This document shows positions 1 through 6,365 of a stretch of DNA of 11,036 nucleotides, piece after piece. The notes under the pieces were generated by a model, which was not told where the DNA came from, made no database searches, and saw nothing but the letters and a program-made list of their open reading frames with translations. Position 1 is the first letter of the stretch. Each line of letters starts with the position of its first letter. A program made the translations under genes and the position numbers. The stretch is from assembly GCA_035304085.1 (NCBI GenBank), contig DATGQT010000199.1, positions 1-11,036 on the forward strand. Direction: 5' to 3'. This DNA is from DATGQT01 sp035304085 (GTDB lineage Bacteria > Bacteroidota > Rhodothermia > Rhodothermales > Rubricoccaceae).

Positions 1-731
1 CGCAGCCCCCCGAAGCGCCGCTCGCGCCCGCGGAAACGGGCGACGGCCCCGGCGAGCATCTCGCCGGTGACGTCGGGCCAGCGTTCCTCCAGGAAGAGGA
101 GCTCGGCGTAGGCGCTCTCCCAGAGGAGGAAGTCGCTGAGCCGCTGCTCGCCGGCCGTGCGGATCAGGAGGTCCACCGCCGGCGCGCCGACGGGGTCGTG
201 GAGGGCGGCGGCGAGGTGGCGCTCGAAGGCCGCGCGCGTGGGCGGCGCGTCGGCCGCCCCGGCCTCGGCGGCCCAGCGGCGGGCGGCCTCGCAGAGCGCG
301 TCACGCGCCGAGTAGTCCACGGCGAGGCGGAGGTGGAGGCGCTCGCCGTGGCGCGTCTCCCACTCCGCCCGCGCGATGGACTGGGTGACCGCCGCCGGCA
401 GCCGGTCCCGACGGCCGATCACCGTCAGCCGCACGCCCGCGCGCTTCAGCCGGGCCACCTCGCCCTTCAGGTAGCGCGCGAAGAGGGCGAAGAGGGCGCG
501 GACCTCGGCCGGGGGCCGTCGCCAGTTGTCCGACGAGAACGCGTAGAGGGTGAGGGTGCCGACGCCCAGCCCCGGCGCCGCCTCGACGACGCGGCGCACG
601 GCCTCGGCGCCGGCGGCGTGGCCGGCCGCGCGCGGCAGCCCGCGCGCCTCGGCCCAGCGGCCGTTCCCGTCCATGATGCAGGCGACGTGGAGGCCGGGAA
701 AGGCGGGGTGGGGAAAAGCGCTTTGTTCCAT
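1..731 (-). CDS. uppS: Cis-prenyltransferase, undecaprenyl diphosphate synthase family (3' end cut by window edge)
   Basis: Members of this family add isopentenyl diphosphate units in cis to farnesyl diphosphate, making the C55 lipid carrier for peptidoglycan and other envelope polymers. I translated the minus strand from the ATG at 731-729: 243 codons are visible with no stop, and the family is usually 240-255 aa, so only a few residues are missing. Visible motifs are IMDGNGRWA at residues 19-27 (catalytic Asp21), GHAAGAEAVRR at 37-47, LTLYAFSSDNWRRP at 60-73, and RTAGEQRLSDFLLWE at 191-205. The usual NYGGR motif is replaced by DYSAR (139-143), and the RT-G/S-GE motif reads RTAGE. This resembles a paralogue group I recall from proteobacteria, so a second, canonical uppS may exist elsewhere. 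It lies 27 bases downstream of the three-helix membrane protein, in the same direction, and could be cotranscribed with it. No Shine-Dalgarno sequence precedes the ATG. Confidence 0.9.
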   Translation of the reverse strand, partial: MEQSAFPHPAFPGLHVACIMDGNGRWAEARGLPRAAGHAAGAEAVRRVVEAAPGLGVGTLTLYAFSSDNWRRPPAEVRALFALFARYLKGEVARLKRAGVRLTVIGRRDRLPAAVTQSIARAEWETRHGERLHLRLAVDYSARDALCEAARRWAAEAGAADAPPTRAAFERHLAAALHDPVGAPAVDLLIRTAGEQRLSDFLLWESAYAELLFLEERWPDVTGEMLAGAVARFRGRERRFGGL

Positions 732-758
732 AAAGCAAGCGGGCAAAAAGAACGGCCG

Positions 759-1118
759 TCAGCGCGGCGCGAAGTTCTCGGCGAAGGCGTAGAGCAGGAG
801 CACGGCGAGCAGGCCCGCCGCCAGCGCCAGCACGGCGAGGTTCGCCGCCCGCCGCCGCACCTCCAGCCGCAGCACCACCGCGTCGGCGCCCGGCTCCCGC
901 GTGAGGCGGAGGGTGGGGAGGGCGTTGAGCACGAGCGCCGCGAGGAGCCCGCCGAGGACGACGGCGGGGTGTACGAGCAACTCGGGCGGGAAGAAGACCT
1001 CGCGCCCGGTGGCCGACTGGAGGAGGCCGGAGGTGACGAGGCCGAGCGCCGGCAGGCTGAGGAGTAGCCCGAACCCGGCGAGCCGGCCGGGGTGCTGGTC
1101 CGAGGATGCGTGCGTCAT
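759..1118 (-). CDS. Small three-helix membrane protein, unknown function
   Basis: A 119-residue protein that I do not recognise. It has three clear hydrophobic segments, at about residues 13-33, 47-67 and 92-112, and a basic stretch (RLEVRRR, 84-90) before the last one, so it is very probably an inner-membrane protein. The ATG at 1118-1116 is chosen because it gives a short polar N-terminus before the first helix. It lies 35 bases after the winged-helix regulator and 27 bases before uppS, all in one direction, so an operon is likely. The leader CATCCCCTCC sits exactly four bases before the start codon, as it also does at the first gene of this cluster. No Shine-Dalgarno sequence is present. 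Function is unknown; context suggests a membrane partner of the regulator cassette, which is inference. Confidence 0.75.
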   Translation of the reverse strand: MTHASSDQHPGRLAGFGLLLSLPALGLVTSGLLQSATGREVFFPPELLVHPAVVLGGLLAALVLNALPTLRLTREPGADAVVLRLEVRRRAANLAVLALAAGLLAVLLLYAFAENFAPR

Positions 1119-1153
1119 CGCGGGAGGGGATGAGGTGATACGGGCGGCGGCGC

Positions 1154-1492
1154 TCACCCGTCGCCGCGGACCTGGCCGAGGAGCGCCTCCATCTGGTCGA
1201 GGTAGCGTTCGAGGGCCCGGCGGCCGGCGTCGGTGAGGCTGTACTCCGTCCGCGGCGTGCGGCCGTCGAAGAACTTGTGGCAGGCGACGTAGCCGGCCTC
1301 CTCGAGCTTGCGGGCGTGGACGGAGAGGTTGCCGTCGGTGAGGTCGAGGACGGCCTTGAGGTCGTTGAAGGTGGTGCGCCCGCCGGCGGCCAGCGCGCTC
1401 ACGATCCCGAGCCGCACGCGCTGGTGGAGCACGGGGTCGAAGTCGGGGATGCTGGGGGCCGTGCGGCCCGTGCGTGTGATCCTGGTCGCCAT
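1154..1492 (-). CDS. Winged-helix transcriptional regulator (HTH_34/ArsR-MarR-like)
   Basis: A 112-residue single-domain DNA-binding protein. It opens with FDPVLHQRVRLGIVSAL (18-34), the first helix typical of the small 'winged helix DNA-binding domain' regulators. A helix-turn-helix follows (TTFNDLKAVLDLTDGNLSVH, 40-59, with the recognition helix at about 52-65), then RKLEEAGYV and a wing with basic residues and RTEYSLTDAGRRAL (81-94). The C-terminal helix is likely a dimerisation helix. There is no metal-binding or ligand domain. The ATG at 1492-1490 gives the full first helix with a short basic tail. The gene sits between two membrane-protein genes on the same strand. In this family such pairings are common, and the regulator may control its own cluster (inference). 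A short heptad array fills the 42 bases upstream. Confidence 0.88.
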   Translation of the reverse strand: MATRITRTGRTAPSIPDFDPVLHQRVRLGIVSALAAGGRTTFNDLKAVLDLTDGNLSVHARKLEEAGYVACHKFFDGRTPRTEYSLTDAGRRALERYLDQMEALLGQVRGDG

Positions 1493-1501
1493 CGTCTCTC
1501 G

Positions 1502-1529
1502 CTGTCTTCTGACTTCTGTCTTCCGCCCC
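1502..1529 (-). repeat. Short tandem heptad array (CTGTCTT/CTGACTT)
   Basis: Three consecutive 7-base words on the plus strand, CTGTCTT, CTGACTT and CTGTCTT (1502-1522), followed by a poorer copy. On the coding strand the word is AAGACAG/AAGTCAG. The array lies in the 42 bases between the membrane-protein stop and the regulator start. No inverted arm is visible, unlike the other arrays in this window. Confidence 0.6.
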
Positions 1530-1534
1530 CTGGC

Positions 1535-2197
1535 CTACCCGCCGTGCTGCCGGGCGATGAGGAGGCCGAACGCGATCTGGAGCCCGCCGAAGCCGGCGGC
1601 CATGAAGGCGTCGCCCCAGGCGGCGGGGGCGAGGAGGGCCAGCGCCCCCATCAGCAGGAACGCGCTCCCCATCATCGGGACGAGCCGGACGGAGAACATC
1701 CCCGCGGCTGCGACGCCGGCACCGTAGAGCAGCAGCCACAGGCCCGGCAGCAGCCGGAGGCTGGCCGTCGCCGCCGGGTTCTGACGGGCGAAGTATTCGT
1801 CGGTCGCGCCGACGTCGTAGCCGTAGACGGCGACGGTCAGGGCGACGGCGGCGAGGAGCGCCGGGAGGAGGCCGAGGAGGAACTTCCGGCCCTGCCCGCT
1901 GAGCAGCGGCGCCCGGTGGCGCCGCGCCTTCGCCACCGTGAAGAAGGCCCCGACGGCGAAGCCGACGAGCGCCTCGGCCGTCCACACCCGCATCCAGCCG
2001 ACGACCGTCGCCTGCTGGTGGGCGAGGGCAGCGGCGGCGAGGGCCGTCGCGCCCATGGCCACGCCGCCCCAGCCGGGCACGGCCGTGAAGGCGGCCGTCC
2101 GCGCCATCGTCTCACGGATGAACCGGAGGTGCGCCTGGGCGGCCTGGTCGGACGGGGCTGGCGGCGCGGCGCGGCGGAGGGCGGGGCGGTCTCGCAT
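1535..2197 (-). CDS. Six-helix integral membrane protein of unknown function
   Basis: A 220-residue protein with a polar 40-residue N-terminus and about six hydrophobic segments: roughly 43-60, 72-90, 104-126, 147-168, 171-192 and 197-216. The phrase HLRFIRETMARTAAFTAVPGWGG (23-45), just before the first helix, looks like that of uncharacterised membrane proteins often found next to small winged-helix regulators. That comparison is from memory. There are no catalytic motifs I recognise. The ATG at 2197-2195 is the start nearest the promoter candidate at 2232-2261, and CATCCCCTCC precedes it with a four-base spacer. It is the first gene of a probable minus-strand operon with the regulator 42 bases downstream. 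Function is unknown; a role in sensing or export linked to the regulator is speculation. Confidence 0.8.
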   Translation of the reverse strand: MRDRPALRRAAPPAPSDQAAQAHLRFIRETMARTAAFTAVPGWGGVAMGATALAAAALAHQQATVVGWMRVWTAEALVGFAVGAFFTVAKARRHRAPLLSGQGRKFLLGLLPALLAAVALTVAVYGYDVGATDEYFARQNPAATASLRLLPGLWLLLYGAGVAAAGMFSVRLVPMMGSAFLLMGALALLAPAAWGDAFMAAGFGGLQIAFGLLIARQHGG

Positions 2198-2201
2198 GTG
2201 A

Positions 2202-2211
2202 GGAGGGGATG
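2202..2211 (-). promoter_or_regulatory. Shared leader CATCCCCTCC four bases before the ATG
   Basis: Read on the minus strand, CATCCCCTCC ends exactly four bases before the ATG at 2197. The same ten bases stand at the same distance before the ATG at 1118 (copy at 1123-1132). It is not a ribosome-binding site, since its CCTCC has the sense of the anti-Shine-Dalgarno rather than its complement. It could be a regulator or translation-control site, or chance in C-rich sequence. Confidence 0.35.
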
Positions 2212-2231
2212 TCGCGAAGCGCTTTACGATG

Positions 2232-2261
2232 CAAAGTAAGGGGCGGTTTCGGCCGGCGCAA
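2232..2261 (-). promoter_or_regulatory. Candidate Bacteroidota-type promoter for the minus-strand operon
   Basis: On the minus strand there is TTG (2261-2259), 19 bases, then TTACTTTG (2239-2232). The Bacteroidota primary-sigma consensus is TTG-N19ish-TAnnTTTG, so the -7 element has one mismatch and the spacing is right. The implied transcript would start near 2225, about 28 bases before the ATG at 2197. The region 2198-2397 is otherwise non-coding and carries the promoters of both divergent genes. Confidence 0.45.
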
Positions 2262-2303
2262 GCTTTTTCTCTGGCGACTGAATGCCGAGGTGCACCCGTT
2301 GCC

Positions 2304-2334
2304 TTGCCGTTCCGGACAGCGGCTCCTAGCTTTG
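2304..2334 (+). promoter_or_regulatory. Candidate Bacteroidota-type promoter for the TonB receptor
   Basis: TTG (2304-2306), 20 bases, then TAGCTTTG (2327-2334), a full match to the Bacteroidota -33/-7 form TTG-N19/20-TAnnTTTG. The implied start of transcription is near 2341, giving a leader of about 57 bases to the ATG at 2398. This supports the 2398 start over in-frame codons further upstream, which would lie before the promoter. No riboswitch is apparent in the short leader. Confidence 0.55.
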
Positions 2335-2397
2335 CGCGCCCGGCGATCCGGGCTTCACTCTCCTGTCGCTACCGGCGTCGTACCGCCCAGAGCTCCC

Positions 2398-4428
2398 ATG
2401 CGCCCCCCCCCGATTCGGCTCGTCCCGCTCGCCCTCGCCCTCGTAACGCCGTGGCTCGCACAGGCCCAGGGCCTGGTCGATCCCACGTCGCCCGACACCA
2501 CCCTGATGGAGGCGGAGCTCCAGGAGGTGGTCATCCAGGCCGGCGGCCAGCAGGCCGCCGCGGGGGTGGCGACGGTGCAGCGCGTCGAGCCGGTGGCGGT
2601 CGAGCGCGCCGACGCCGACGCGGCGGCCGGGCTGGCGCGCCTCGTCCCCGCCGCCCACGTCACCACCAACTCGCGCGGCGAGACGCTCATCTACCTCCGC
2701 AACGGGGGCGAGCGGCAGACGGCGTTCTTCCTCGACGGCGCCCCGCTGAACGTGCCGTGGGACAACCGCGTCGACCTCGGCCTCCTCCCGGCGAGCGTCA
2801 TCGCGGGGGCCACCGTGGCGAAGGGGCCGTCGGCCATCGAGTACGGGGCCAACGTCATCGGCGGCGTCGTCAACTTCACCTCGCACACGCCGGCGGCCCG
2901 CCAGATGGAGGTGGACGCCCGGTACGGCACCGAGGATCACTTCGCGGGCTCCGGCCTCTACGGCGCGACGGCGGGGCGGTTCAGCTTCGTGGCCGAGGGC
3001 GGGTACGCGCGCCACGACGGCTTCCCCGTCTCCAACGACGCCACGCTCCCGTTCAGCCAGCCCGGCGACGACCTCCGCCTCAACACCGACGCCCGCATCG
3101 CCAACGCCTACGCCCGCGCCGTCTACGCCCTCGACGGCGCCCGCGTCGGCCTCACGCTCCTCCACGTGGACGCCGAGAAGGGCGTGGCGCCGGAGTCCCA
3201 CCTCGACCCGGCCGAGGAGTCGCCGCGCTACTGGCGCTACCCCGAGTGGCGCACCTCGATGGCGATCCTGAGCGGCGAAGGGGGCCTCGGCGAGGGCACC
3301 TGGAAGGCGGCGGCGTGGGGCGGCCTCTTCGGCCAGCACATCGCCGCCTACGGCTCGGACGCCTACGAGAGCCCCGAGGAGCGGCAGGAGGACGACGACC
3401 GCACGCTCGGCGCCCGCCTCATCCTCCGCCACCCCGTCGGCCCCGGCGCCCTCCGCCTCACGACGAGCGCCCTCACGTCCGTCCACGAGCAGCAGGACCT
3501 CGTGCTCGACGAGACCGGGCAGCCGCTGCCGGGCGAGGAGTTCCCGGTCATGCGCTACAGCCAGCGCCTCCTCAGCGGCGGCGCCGTCTACGAGCTCCGC
3601 CCGGTGCCCACGCTCCAGATCGAGGCCGGCGCCGGCTTCGACGCCTCGTTCATGCCCGAGACCGGCGACAAGCCGGAGCGCGACCCCTTCACCGACTACA
3701 ACCTCACCCTCGGTGCGCGCTACGACGCCCCGGCCTGGTTCGCACGCGCCGCGGCCGGCCGCAAGACCCGCTTCCCGACCATGCGCGAGCTCTTCGGCGA
3801 GGCCCTCCACCGCTTCCTCGTCAACCCGGACCTGGAGCCGGAGTCGAGCTGGCTCGTCGAGGTCGGCGTCGGGCGGCTCGGGGAGCGGTTCAGCGTCGAG
3901 GCCATCCCCTTCGCCACGTTCACGTCGAACACGATCGACCAGCGGAACGTGGAGGTGGATGGGGAGAACCGCCGCCAGCGCATCAACCTGAAGGGGAGCC
4001 GGGTGCTCGGCGTCGAGCTCGTCGGCGAGGCGCGGCCGGTGGACGCCGTGGCGGTCTCAGGCCACCTCACCGTGATGGACGTCCGCCGCCTCCAGGACGC
4101 CCCGGACGACCCCGTCCACCTCGCCGAGAAGCCCGCCGTCCTCGGCCGCCTCGGCGTCGCCTACGACGTGGGCCGCGGGCCTACGGCGCTCGTCGAGGCC
4201 GTCTACACCGGCCGGGCCTACTCCCTCGGGCTCGACAACACGTTCGTGCCGCTGAACACCTCGCTCGTGCTGAACCTGCGGGCGGGCTACCGGCTGCGCC
4301 CGACGGCCGCCTTCGCCGCCGAGGTCTTCGCCCGCGTGGACAACGTGACGGACGCGCTGGTGACGCCGCAGCTCGGCCTGCCCGGTCCCGGGCGCACCGT
4401 ACAGGCCGGCCTGAAGGTGACGCTCTGA
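2398..4428 (+). CDS. TonB-dependent outer-membrane receptor
   Basis: A 676-residue protein that imports a ligand across the outer membrane, driven by TonB-ExbBD. A signal peptide is visible (residues 1-23: basic start, LVPLALALV core, AQA before the probable cut). A TonB-box-like EVVIQAG follows (43-49), then a plug domain with LIYLRNGGERQTAFFLDGAPLN (97-118), NRVDLGLLPASVIAGATVAKGPSAIEYGANVIGGVVNF (123-160). The rest (about 170-676) has the alternating pattern of a beta-barrel. The typical receptor phrase FPTMRELFG...NPDLEPESSWLVEVG begins near 459, and the C-terminal strand ends in VQAGLKVTL. The final residue is Leu rather than the usual aromatic. There is no carboxypeptidase-like N-terminal extension, so it is not SusC-type. 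The ligand cannot be told: siderophore, haem, cobalamin and metals all remain possible. It is transcribed alone from its own promoter and converges on the MDR enzyme. In-frame upstream starts (such as 2209) lie before the promoter and lack the signal peptide at their N-terminus. Confidence 0.92.
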   Translation: MRPPPIRLVPLALALVTPWLAQAQGLVDPTSPDTTLMEAELQEVVIQAGGQQAAAGVATVQRVEPVAVERADADAAAGLARLVPAAHVTTNSRGETLIYLRNGGERQTAFFLDGAPLNVPWDNRVDLGLLPASVIAGATVAKGPSAIEYGANVIGGVVNFTSHTPAARQMEVDARYGTEDHFAGSGLYGATAGRFSFVAEGGYARHDGFPVSNDATLPFSQPGDDLRLNTDARIANAYARAVYALDGARVGLTLLHVDAEKGVAPESHLDPAEESPRYWRYPEWRTSMAILSGEGGLGEGTWKAAAWGGLFGQHIAAYGSDAYESPEERQEDDDRTLGARLILRHPVGPGALRLTTSALTSVHEQQDLVLDETGQPLPGEEFPVMRYSQRLLSGGAVYELRPVPTLQIEAGAGFDASFMPETGDKPERDPFTDYNLTLGARYDAPAWFARAAAGRKTRFPTMRELFGEALHRFLVNPDLEPESSWLVEVGVGRLGERFSVEAIPFATFTSNTIDQRNVEVDGENRRQRINLKGSRVLGVELVGEARPVDAVAVSGHLTVMDVRRLQDAPDDPVHLAEKPAVLGRLGVAYDVGRGPTALVEAVYTGRAYSLGLDNTFVPLNTSLVLNLRAGYRLRPTAAFAAEVFARVDNVTDALVTPQLGLPGPGRTVQAGLKVTL

Positions 4429-4445
4429 CGCCCCATCTGACCCGT

Positions 4446-4490
4446 AGGGACACGGCGCGCCGTGGCCGGACAGGGCGCGCCCGGTCCCTG
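4446..4490. terminator. Nested palindromes between convergent genes, possible bidirectional terminator
   Basis: The 73-base gap between two convergent stop codons holds the perfect palindrome CACGGCGCGCCGTG (4451-4464) and a second one, GGGCGCGCCC. AGGGAC (4446-4451) can pair with GTCCCT (4484-4489), enclosing both. No T-tract follows, so an intrinsic terminator of the classical type is not shown. Position and symmetry suggest transcript ends for both genes. Confidence 0.45.
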
Positions 4491-4501
4491 CGAGGGCGGA
4501 G

Positions 4502-5446
4502 TCAGGGCGTCAGGACGAGCTTGCCGTGGACGCCGCCGGCCTCGAGGCGGCGGTGCGCCTCGGCGGCCTCCGCGAGCGGGAGCACGTCGGCCACGAGCGG
4601 GCGCAGGAGGCCGCGCTCGGCGAGCCGCGCGATCCGGTCGAGCATCCCGCCGTCGCGCTCCATGAACACGAGGTGGACCGTCCCGTTCTTCTGGTACGCC
4701 TTCCCGAACGCGCCGGCGGCGTCGCCGACGATGGTGGCCATCCGGCCGTGCTCGGCCAGCGCCGGGACGCTCCGCTCCAGCGTGTCGCCGCCGACGGTGT
4801 CGAGCACGACGTCGGCGCCGAGGCCCCCCGTGAGGTCGCGCGCCACGTCCACGAACCGGTCGCCGTCCTCGTAGCTCACGAACGCGTCGGCGCCGAGGCC
4901 GAGGAGGGCGTCCTCCATCGCGGGGCTGCCGACGACGACGACCTCGGCGCCGGCCGCCGCGGCGATCTGGACGGCGAAGTGGCCGACGCCCCCGCCGCCG
5001 TGGATGAGCACGGTCTCGGCGGGCCCGATCCCGGCGCGGTCCACGAGCGCCTGCCAGGCGGTGCAGGCGGCGAGGGGGATCGCCGCGGCCTCCTCGTGCG
5101 AGAGCCCCTCGGGCTTGACGACGACGAGGTCGGCCGGGGCCACGTGGTAGGCGGCGTAGGCGCCGTGTGCGGTGAGCGGCGGCGTGTAGAAGACGGCGTC
5201 GCCCGGCACGAGGTCGTCCACCCCCTCGCCCACGGCCTCGACGACGCCGGAGACGTCGTAGCCGGGGATGACGGGGGGCGCGAGGCCGTACCGGTCGCCG
5301 TAGCGGCGGACCTTCGTGTCCACGGGGTTGACGCCGGCGGCGTGGACGCGGACGAGCACCTCGCCGGGGCCGGGCGAAGGCTCCGCGACGTCGCGGAGCT
5401 GGAGGACGTCCGGCTCGCCGAACCGATCGAAGACGACGGCTTTCAT
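4502..5446 (-). CDS. NAD(P)H:quinone oxidoreductase-like MDR-family dehydrogenase
   Basis: A 314-residue cytoplasmic member of the medium-chain dehydrogenase/reductase superfamily, quinone oxidoreductase branch, which transfers hydride from NADPH to quinones or alpha,beta-unsaturated carbonyls. The N-terminus MKAVVFDRFGEPDVLQLRDV is typical. It continues with the GroES-like domain (PGPGEVLVRVHAAGVNPVDTKVRRG-type stretch at about 25-50, PGYDVSGVVEAVG at 61-73), then the Rossmann nucleotide site HGGGGVGHFAVQIA (about 149-162) and LGADVVLDTVGGDTL further on. It ends GGVHGKLVLTP, as this family usually does. The cysteine pattern of zinc-binding alcohol dehydrogenases is absent, which fits the zinc-free branch. 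Substrate unknown. The start at 5446 is fixed by the conserved MKAVVF opening. The leader is GC-rich with small hairpins and no Shine-Dalgarno sequence. It follows coaE on the same strand, but a structured repeat separates them, so cotranscription is uncertain. Confidence 0.9.
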   Translation of the reverse strand: MKAVVFDRFGEPDVLQLRDVAEPSPGPGEVLVRVHAAGVNPVDTKVRRYGDRYGLAPPVIPGYDVSGVVEAVGEGVDDLVPGDAVFYTPPLTAHGAYAAYHVAPADLVVVKPEGLSHEEAAAIPLAACTAWQALVDRAGIGPAETVLIHGGGGVGHFAVQIAAAAGAEVVVVGSPAMEDALLGLGADAFVSYEDGDRFVDVARDLTGGLGADVVLDTVGGDTLERSVPALAEHGRMATIVGDAAGAFGKAYQKNGTVHLVFMERDGGMLDRIARLAERGLLRPLVADVLPLAEAAEAHRRLEAGGVHGKLVLTP

Positions 5447-5464
5447 GGGGAAGGGCTTGCAATG

Positions 5465-5504
5465 GCGGGGTGCGTACCGCCCCGCGCCGCCGGCGTTTCC
5501 GCCG
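5465..5504 (-). other. Small hairpins in the MDR gene leader
   Basis: Two short perfect hairpins occur upstream of the MDR start: GCGGGG/CCCCGC (5465-5470 with 5480-5485), and on the minus strand CGGCG-GAAA-CGCCG (5504-5491), a five-pair stem with a GNRA-type loop. They could shape the leader RNA. In sequence this GC-rich, short stems also arise by chance. No recognisable promoter was seen in 5447-5523. Confidence 0.3.
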
Positions 5505-5523
5505 TTCGCCGCCCCGCCGGGAC

Positions 5524-5644
5524 GTCATCCTGAGGAGCCCACCCGGCGGAGCCGGGGACGACGAAGGATCTGCTTCCGGTGAGCCGGAGGCCTCGTGAGG
5601 CTACCGTCAGCCCGACGTAGATCCTTCGCTTCGCTCAGGATGAC
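5524..5644. repeat. Intergenic inverted-repeat element of the TCATCCTGAG...GAAGGATCT type
   Basis: Outer arms GTCATCCTGAG (5524-5534) and CTCAGGATGAC (5634-5644) are exact inverted copies. Inner arms CGAAGGATCT (5562-5571) and AGATCCTTCG (5619-5628) are also exact inverted copies. Inside and between lie further hairpins, CCCGGC-GGA-GCCGGG (near 5542-5556) and GCCTC-GT-GAGGC (near 5590-5601). I recall similar GTCATCCTGAG...GAAGGATC elements in intergenic regions of many unrelated bacteria. It sits just after the coaE stop (5652) and would fold as an RNA in either direction, so it may act as a terminator or RNA-stabilising element. Confidence 0.8.
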
Positions 5645-5651
5645 AGGGCCC

Positions 5652-6272
5652 TCATGGCGAGCCCACATCGGCGTCCGCCTCCATCAGTCGCTCGTAGAGG
5701 GCGTCCACCTGCGCGTGGAGGTGGGCGAGGTCGCCGTCGTTTTCGATCACGAAGTCGGCGAGGCGACGGAGGGTCTCGGGGGGGAGCTGGTGCCGCATCC
5801 GCTCGAGCACCTGCTCGCGGCTGACGCCGTCGCGCGCGGCCACCCGCGCGAGGCGCACCTCCAGCGGCGCGTCCACGACGGCGACGGCGTCGAGGTGGCG
5901 GTCGGCGCCGGTCTCGAAGATGAGGGCGGCCTCGTAGACGAACAGCGCCACGCCGTCCTCGCGCGCCCGCTCGATCTCGTCGAGCATCGCGCGGCGCACG
6001 GCCGGGTGGACGAGCGCGTTGAGGTCGGCCAGCTCGCGGGCGTCGGCGAAGACGCGGCCGGCGAGGTAGGCGCGGTCGAGCCGTCCCTCGGGGTCGTACG
6101 TCTCGGGCCCGAACCGCTCGGCGAGCGCCGCGCGCAGCGCCGGGTCCTCTTGCATCAGCCGCTTCGCCACGTCGTCGGCGTAGGCCACGCGCACGCCGGG
6201 CTTCGCGGCCAGCCGCGCCGTCACGGCCGACTTCCCGCTGCCGATGCCGCCGGTGACGCCGAGCGTGGTCAT
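5652..6272 (-). CDS. coaE: Dephospho-CoA kinase
   Basis: CoaE phosphorylates the 3'-hydroxyl of dephospho-CoA with ATP, the last step of coenzyme A synthesis, in the cytoplasm. The 206-residue product has the family length. The P-loop is GGIGSGKS at residues 8-15. YADDVAKRLM (31-40) holds the acidic residues of the CoA site. LNALVHPAVRRAM (84-96), FVYEAALIFETG (111-122), the lid-region RLARVAARDGVSREQVLERM (140-159) and DFVIENDGDL (173-182) match the family in order. The start is the ATG at 6272-6270, immediately before TLGVTGGIGSGK. An in-frame ATG at 6338 would add a 22-residue tail made wholly from the pyrimidine-rich repeat and is rejected. It follows the ABC ATPase on the same strand across a hairpin repeat and may be cotranscribed with it. 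There is no Shine-Dalgarno sequence; the leader is a C/T-rich run. Confidence 0.95.
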   Translation of the reverse strand: MTTLGVTGGIGSGKSAVTARLAAKPGVRVAYADDVAKRLMQEDPALRAALAERFGPETYDPEGRLDRAYLAGRVFADARELADLNALVHPAVRRAMLDEIERAREDGVALFVYEAALIFETGADRHLDAVAVVDAPLEVRLARVAARDGVSREQVLERMRHQLPPETLRRLADFVIENDGDLAHLHAQVDALYERLMEADADVGSP

Positions 6273-6365
6273 CGGGAAAGGGTGAGTGGGAGAGAGGGGG
6301 AATGGGGGAAGGTAGTGCCCATATCTTCCCCCTTTCACCCACTCCCCCTCTCTCCCTTTCTCACC
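6273..6365. repeat. Purine/pyrimidine-biased inverted repeat with 7-8 base phasing
   Basis: The plus strand is almost all purine from 6273 to 6312 and almost all pyrimidine from about 6323 to 6365. The arms are imperfect inverted copies: GGGAGAGAGGGGG on the left matches CCCCCTCTCTCCC on the right, and both ends carry GGGTGAG/CTCACCC. Within each arm, words such as CCCTTTCA, CCCACTCC and CCCTCTCT repeat every 7-8 bases. It fills the whole gap between the ABC ATPase and coaE and includes the ATPase stop codon (6361-6363). Confidence 0.8.

Noticed and set aside
759..1985. A 408-codon minus-strand frame ending with the three-helix protein
   Set aside because: Only its last 119 residues, from 1118, look like protein. 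The rest is Arg/Pro-rich and overlaps two better genes in other frames.
2201..2211. AGGAGGGG followed by ATG at 2209 on the plus strand, as an upstream receptor start
   Set aside because: The spacing of two bases is too short, the site lies before the receptor promoter, and the signal peptide begins at 2398. The same bases form the leader of the minus-strand gene.
2229..4874. An 881-codon open frame on the plus strand overlapping the receptor, and a 494-codon one on the minus strand (2326-3810)
   Set aside because: They encode Arg/Pro/Gly- or Val/Gly-rich sequence without family motifs. They are frame shadows of the GC-rich receptor gene, which has a signal peptide, plug and barrel.
4287..5528. 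Long open frames overlapping the MDR gene on both strands
   Set aside because: Low-complexity Arg/Gly-rich or Asp/Val-rich translations; the MDR frame has complete family motifs.
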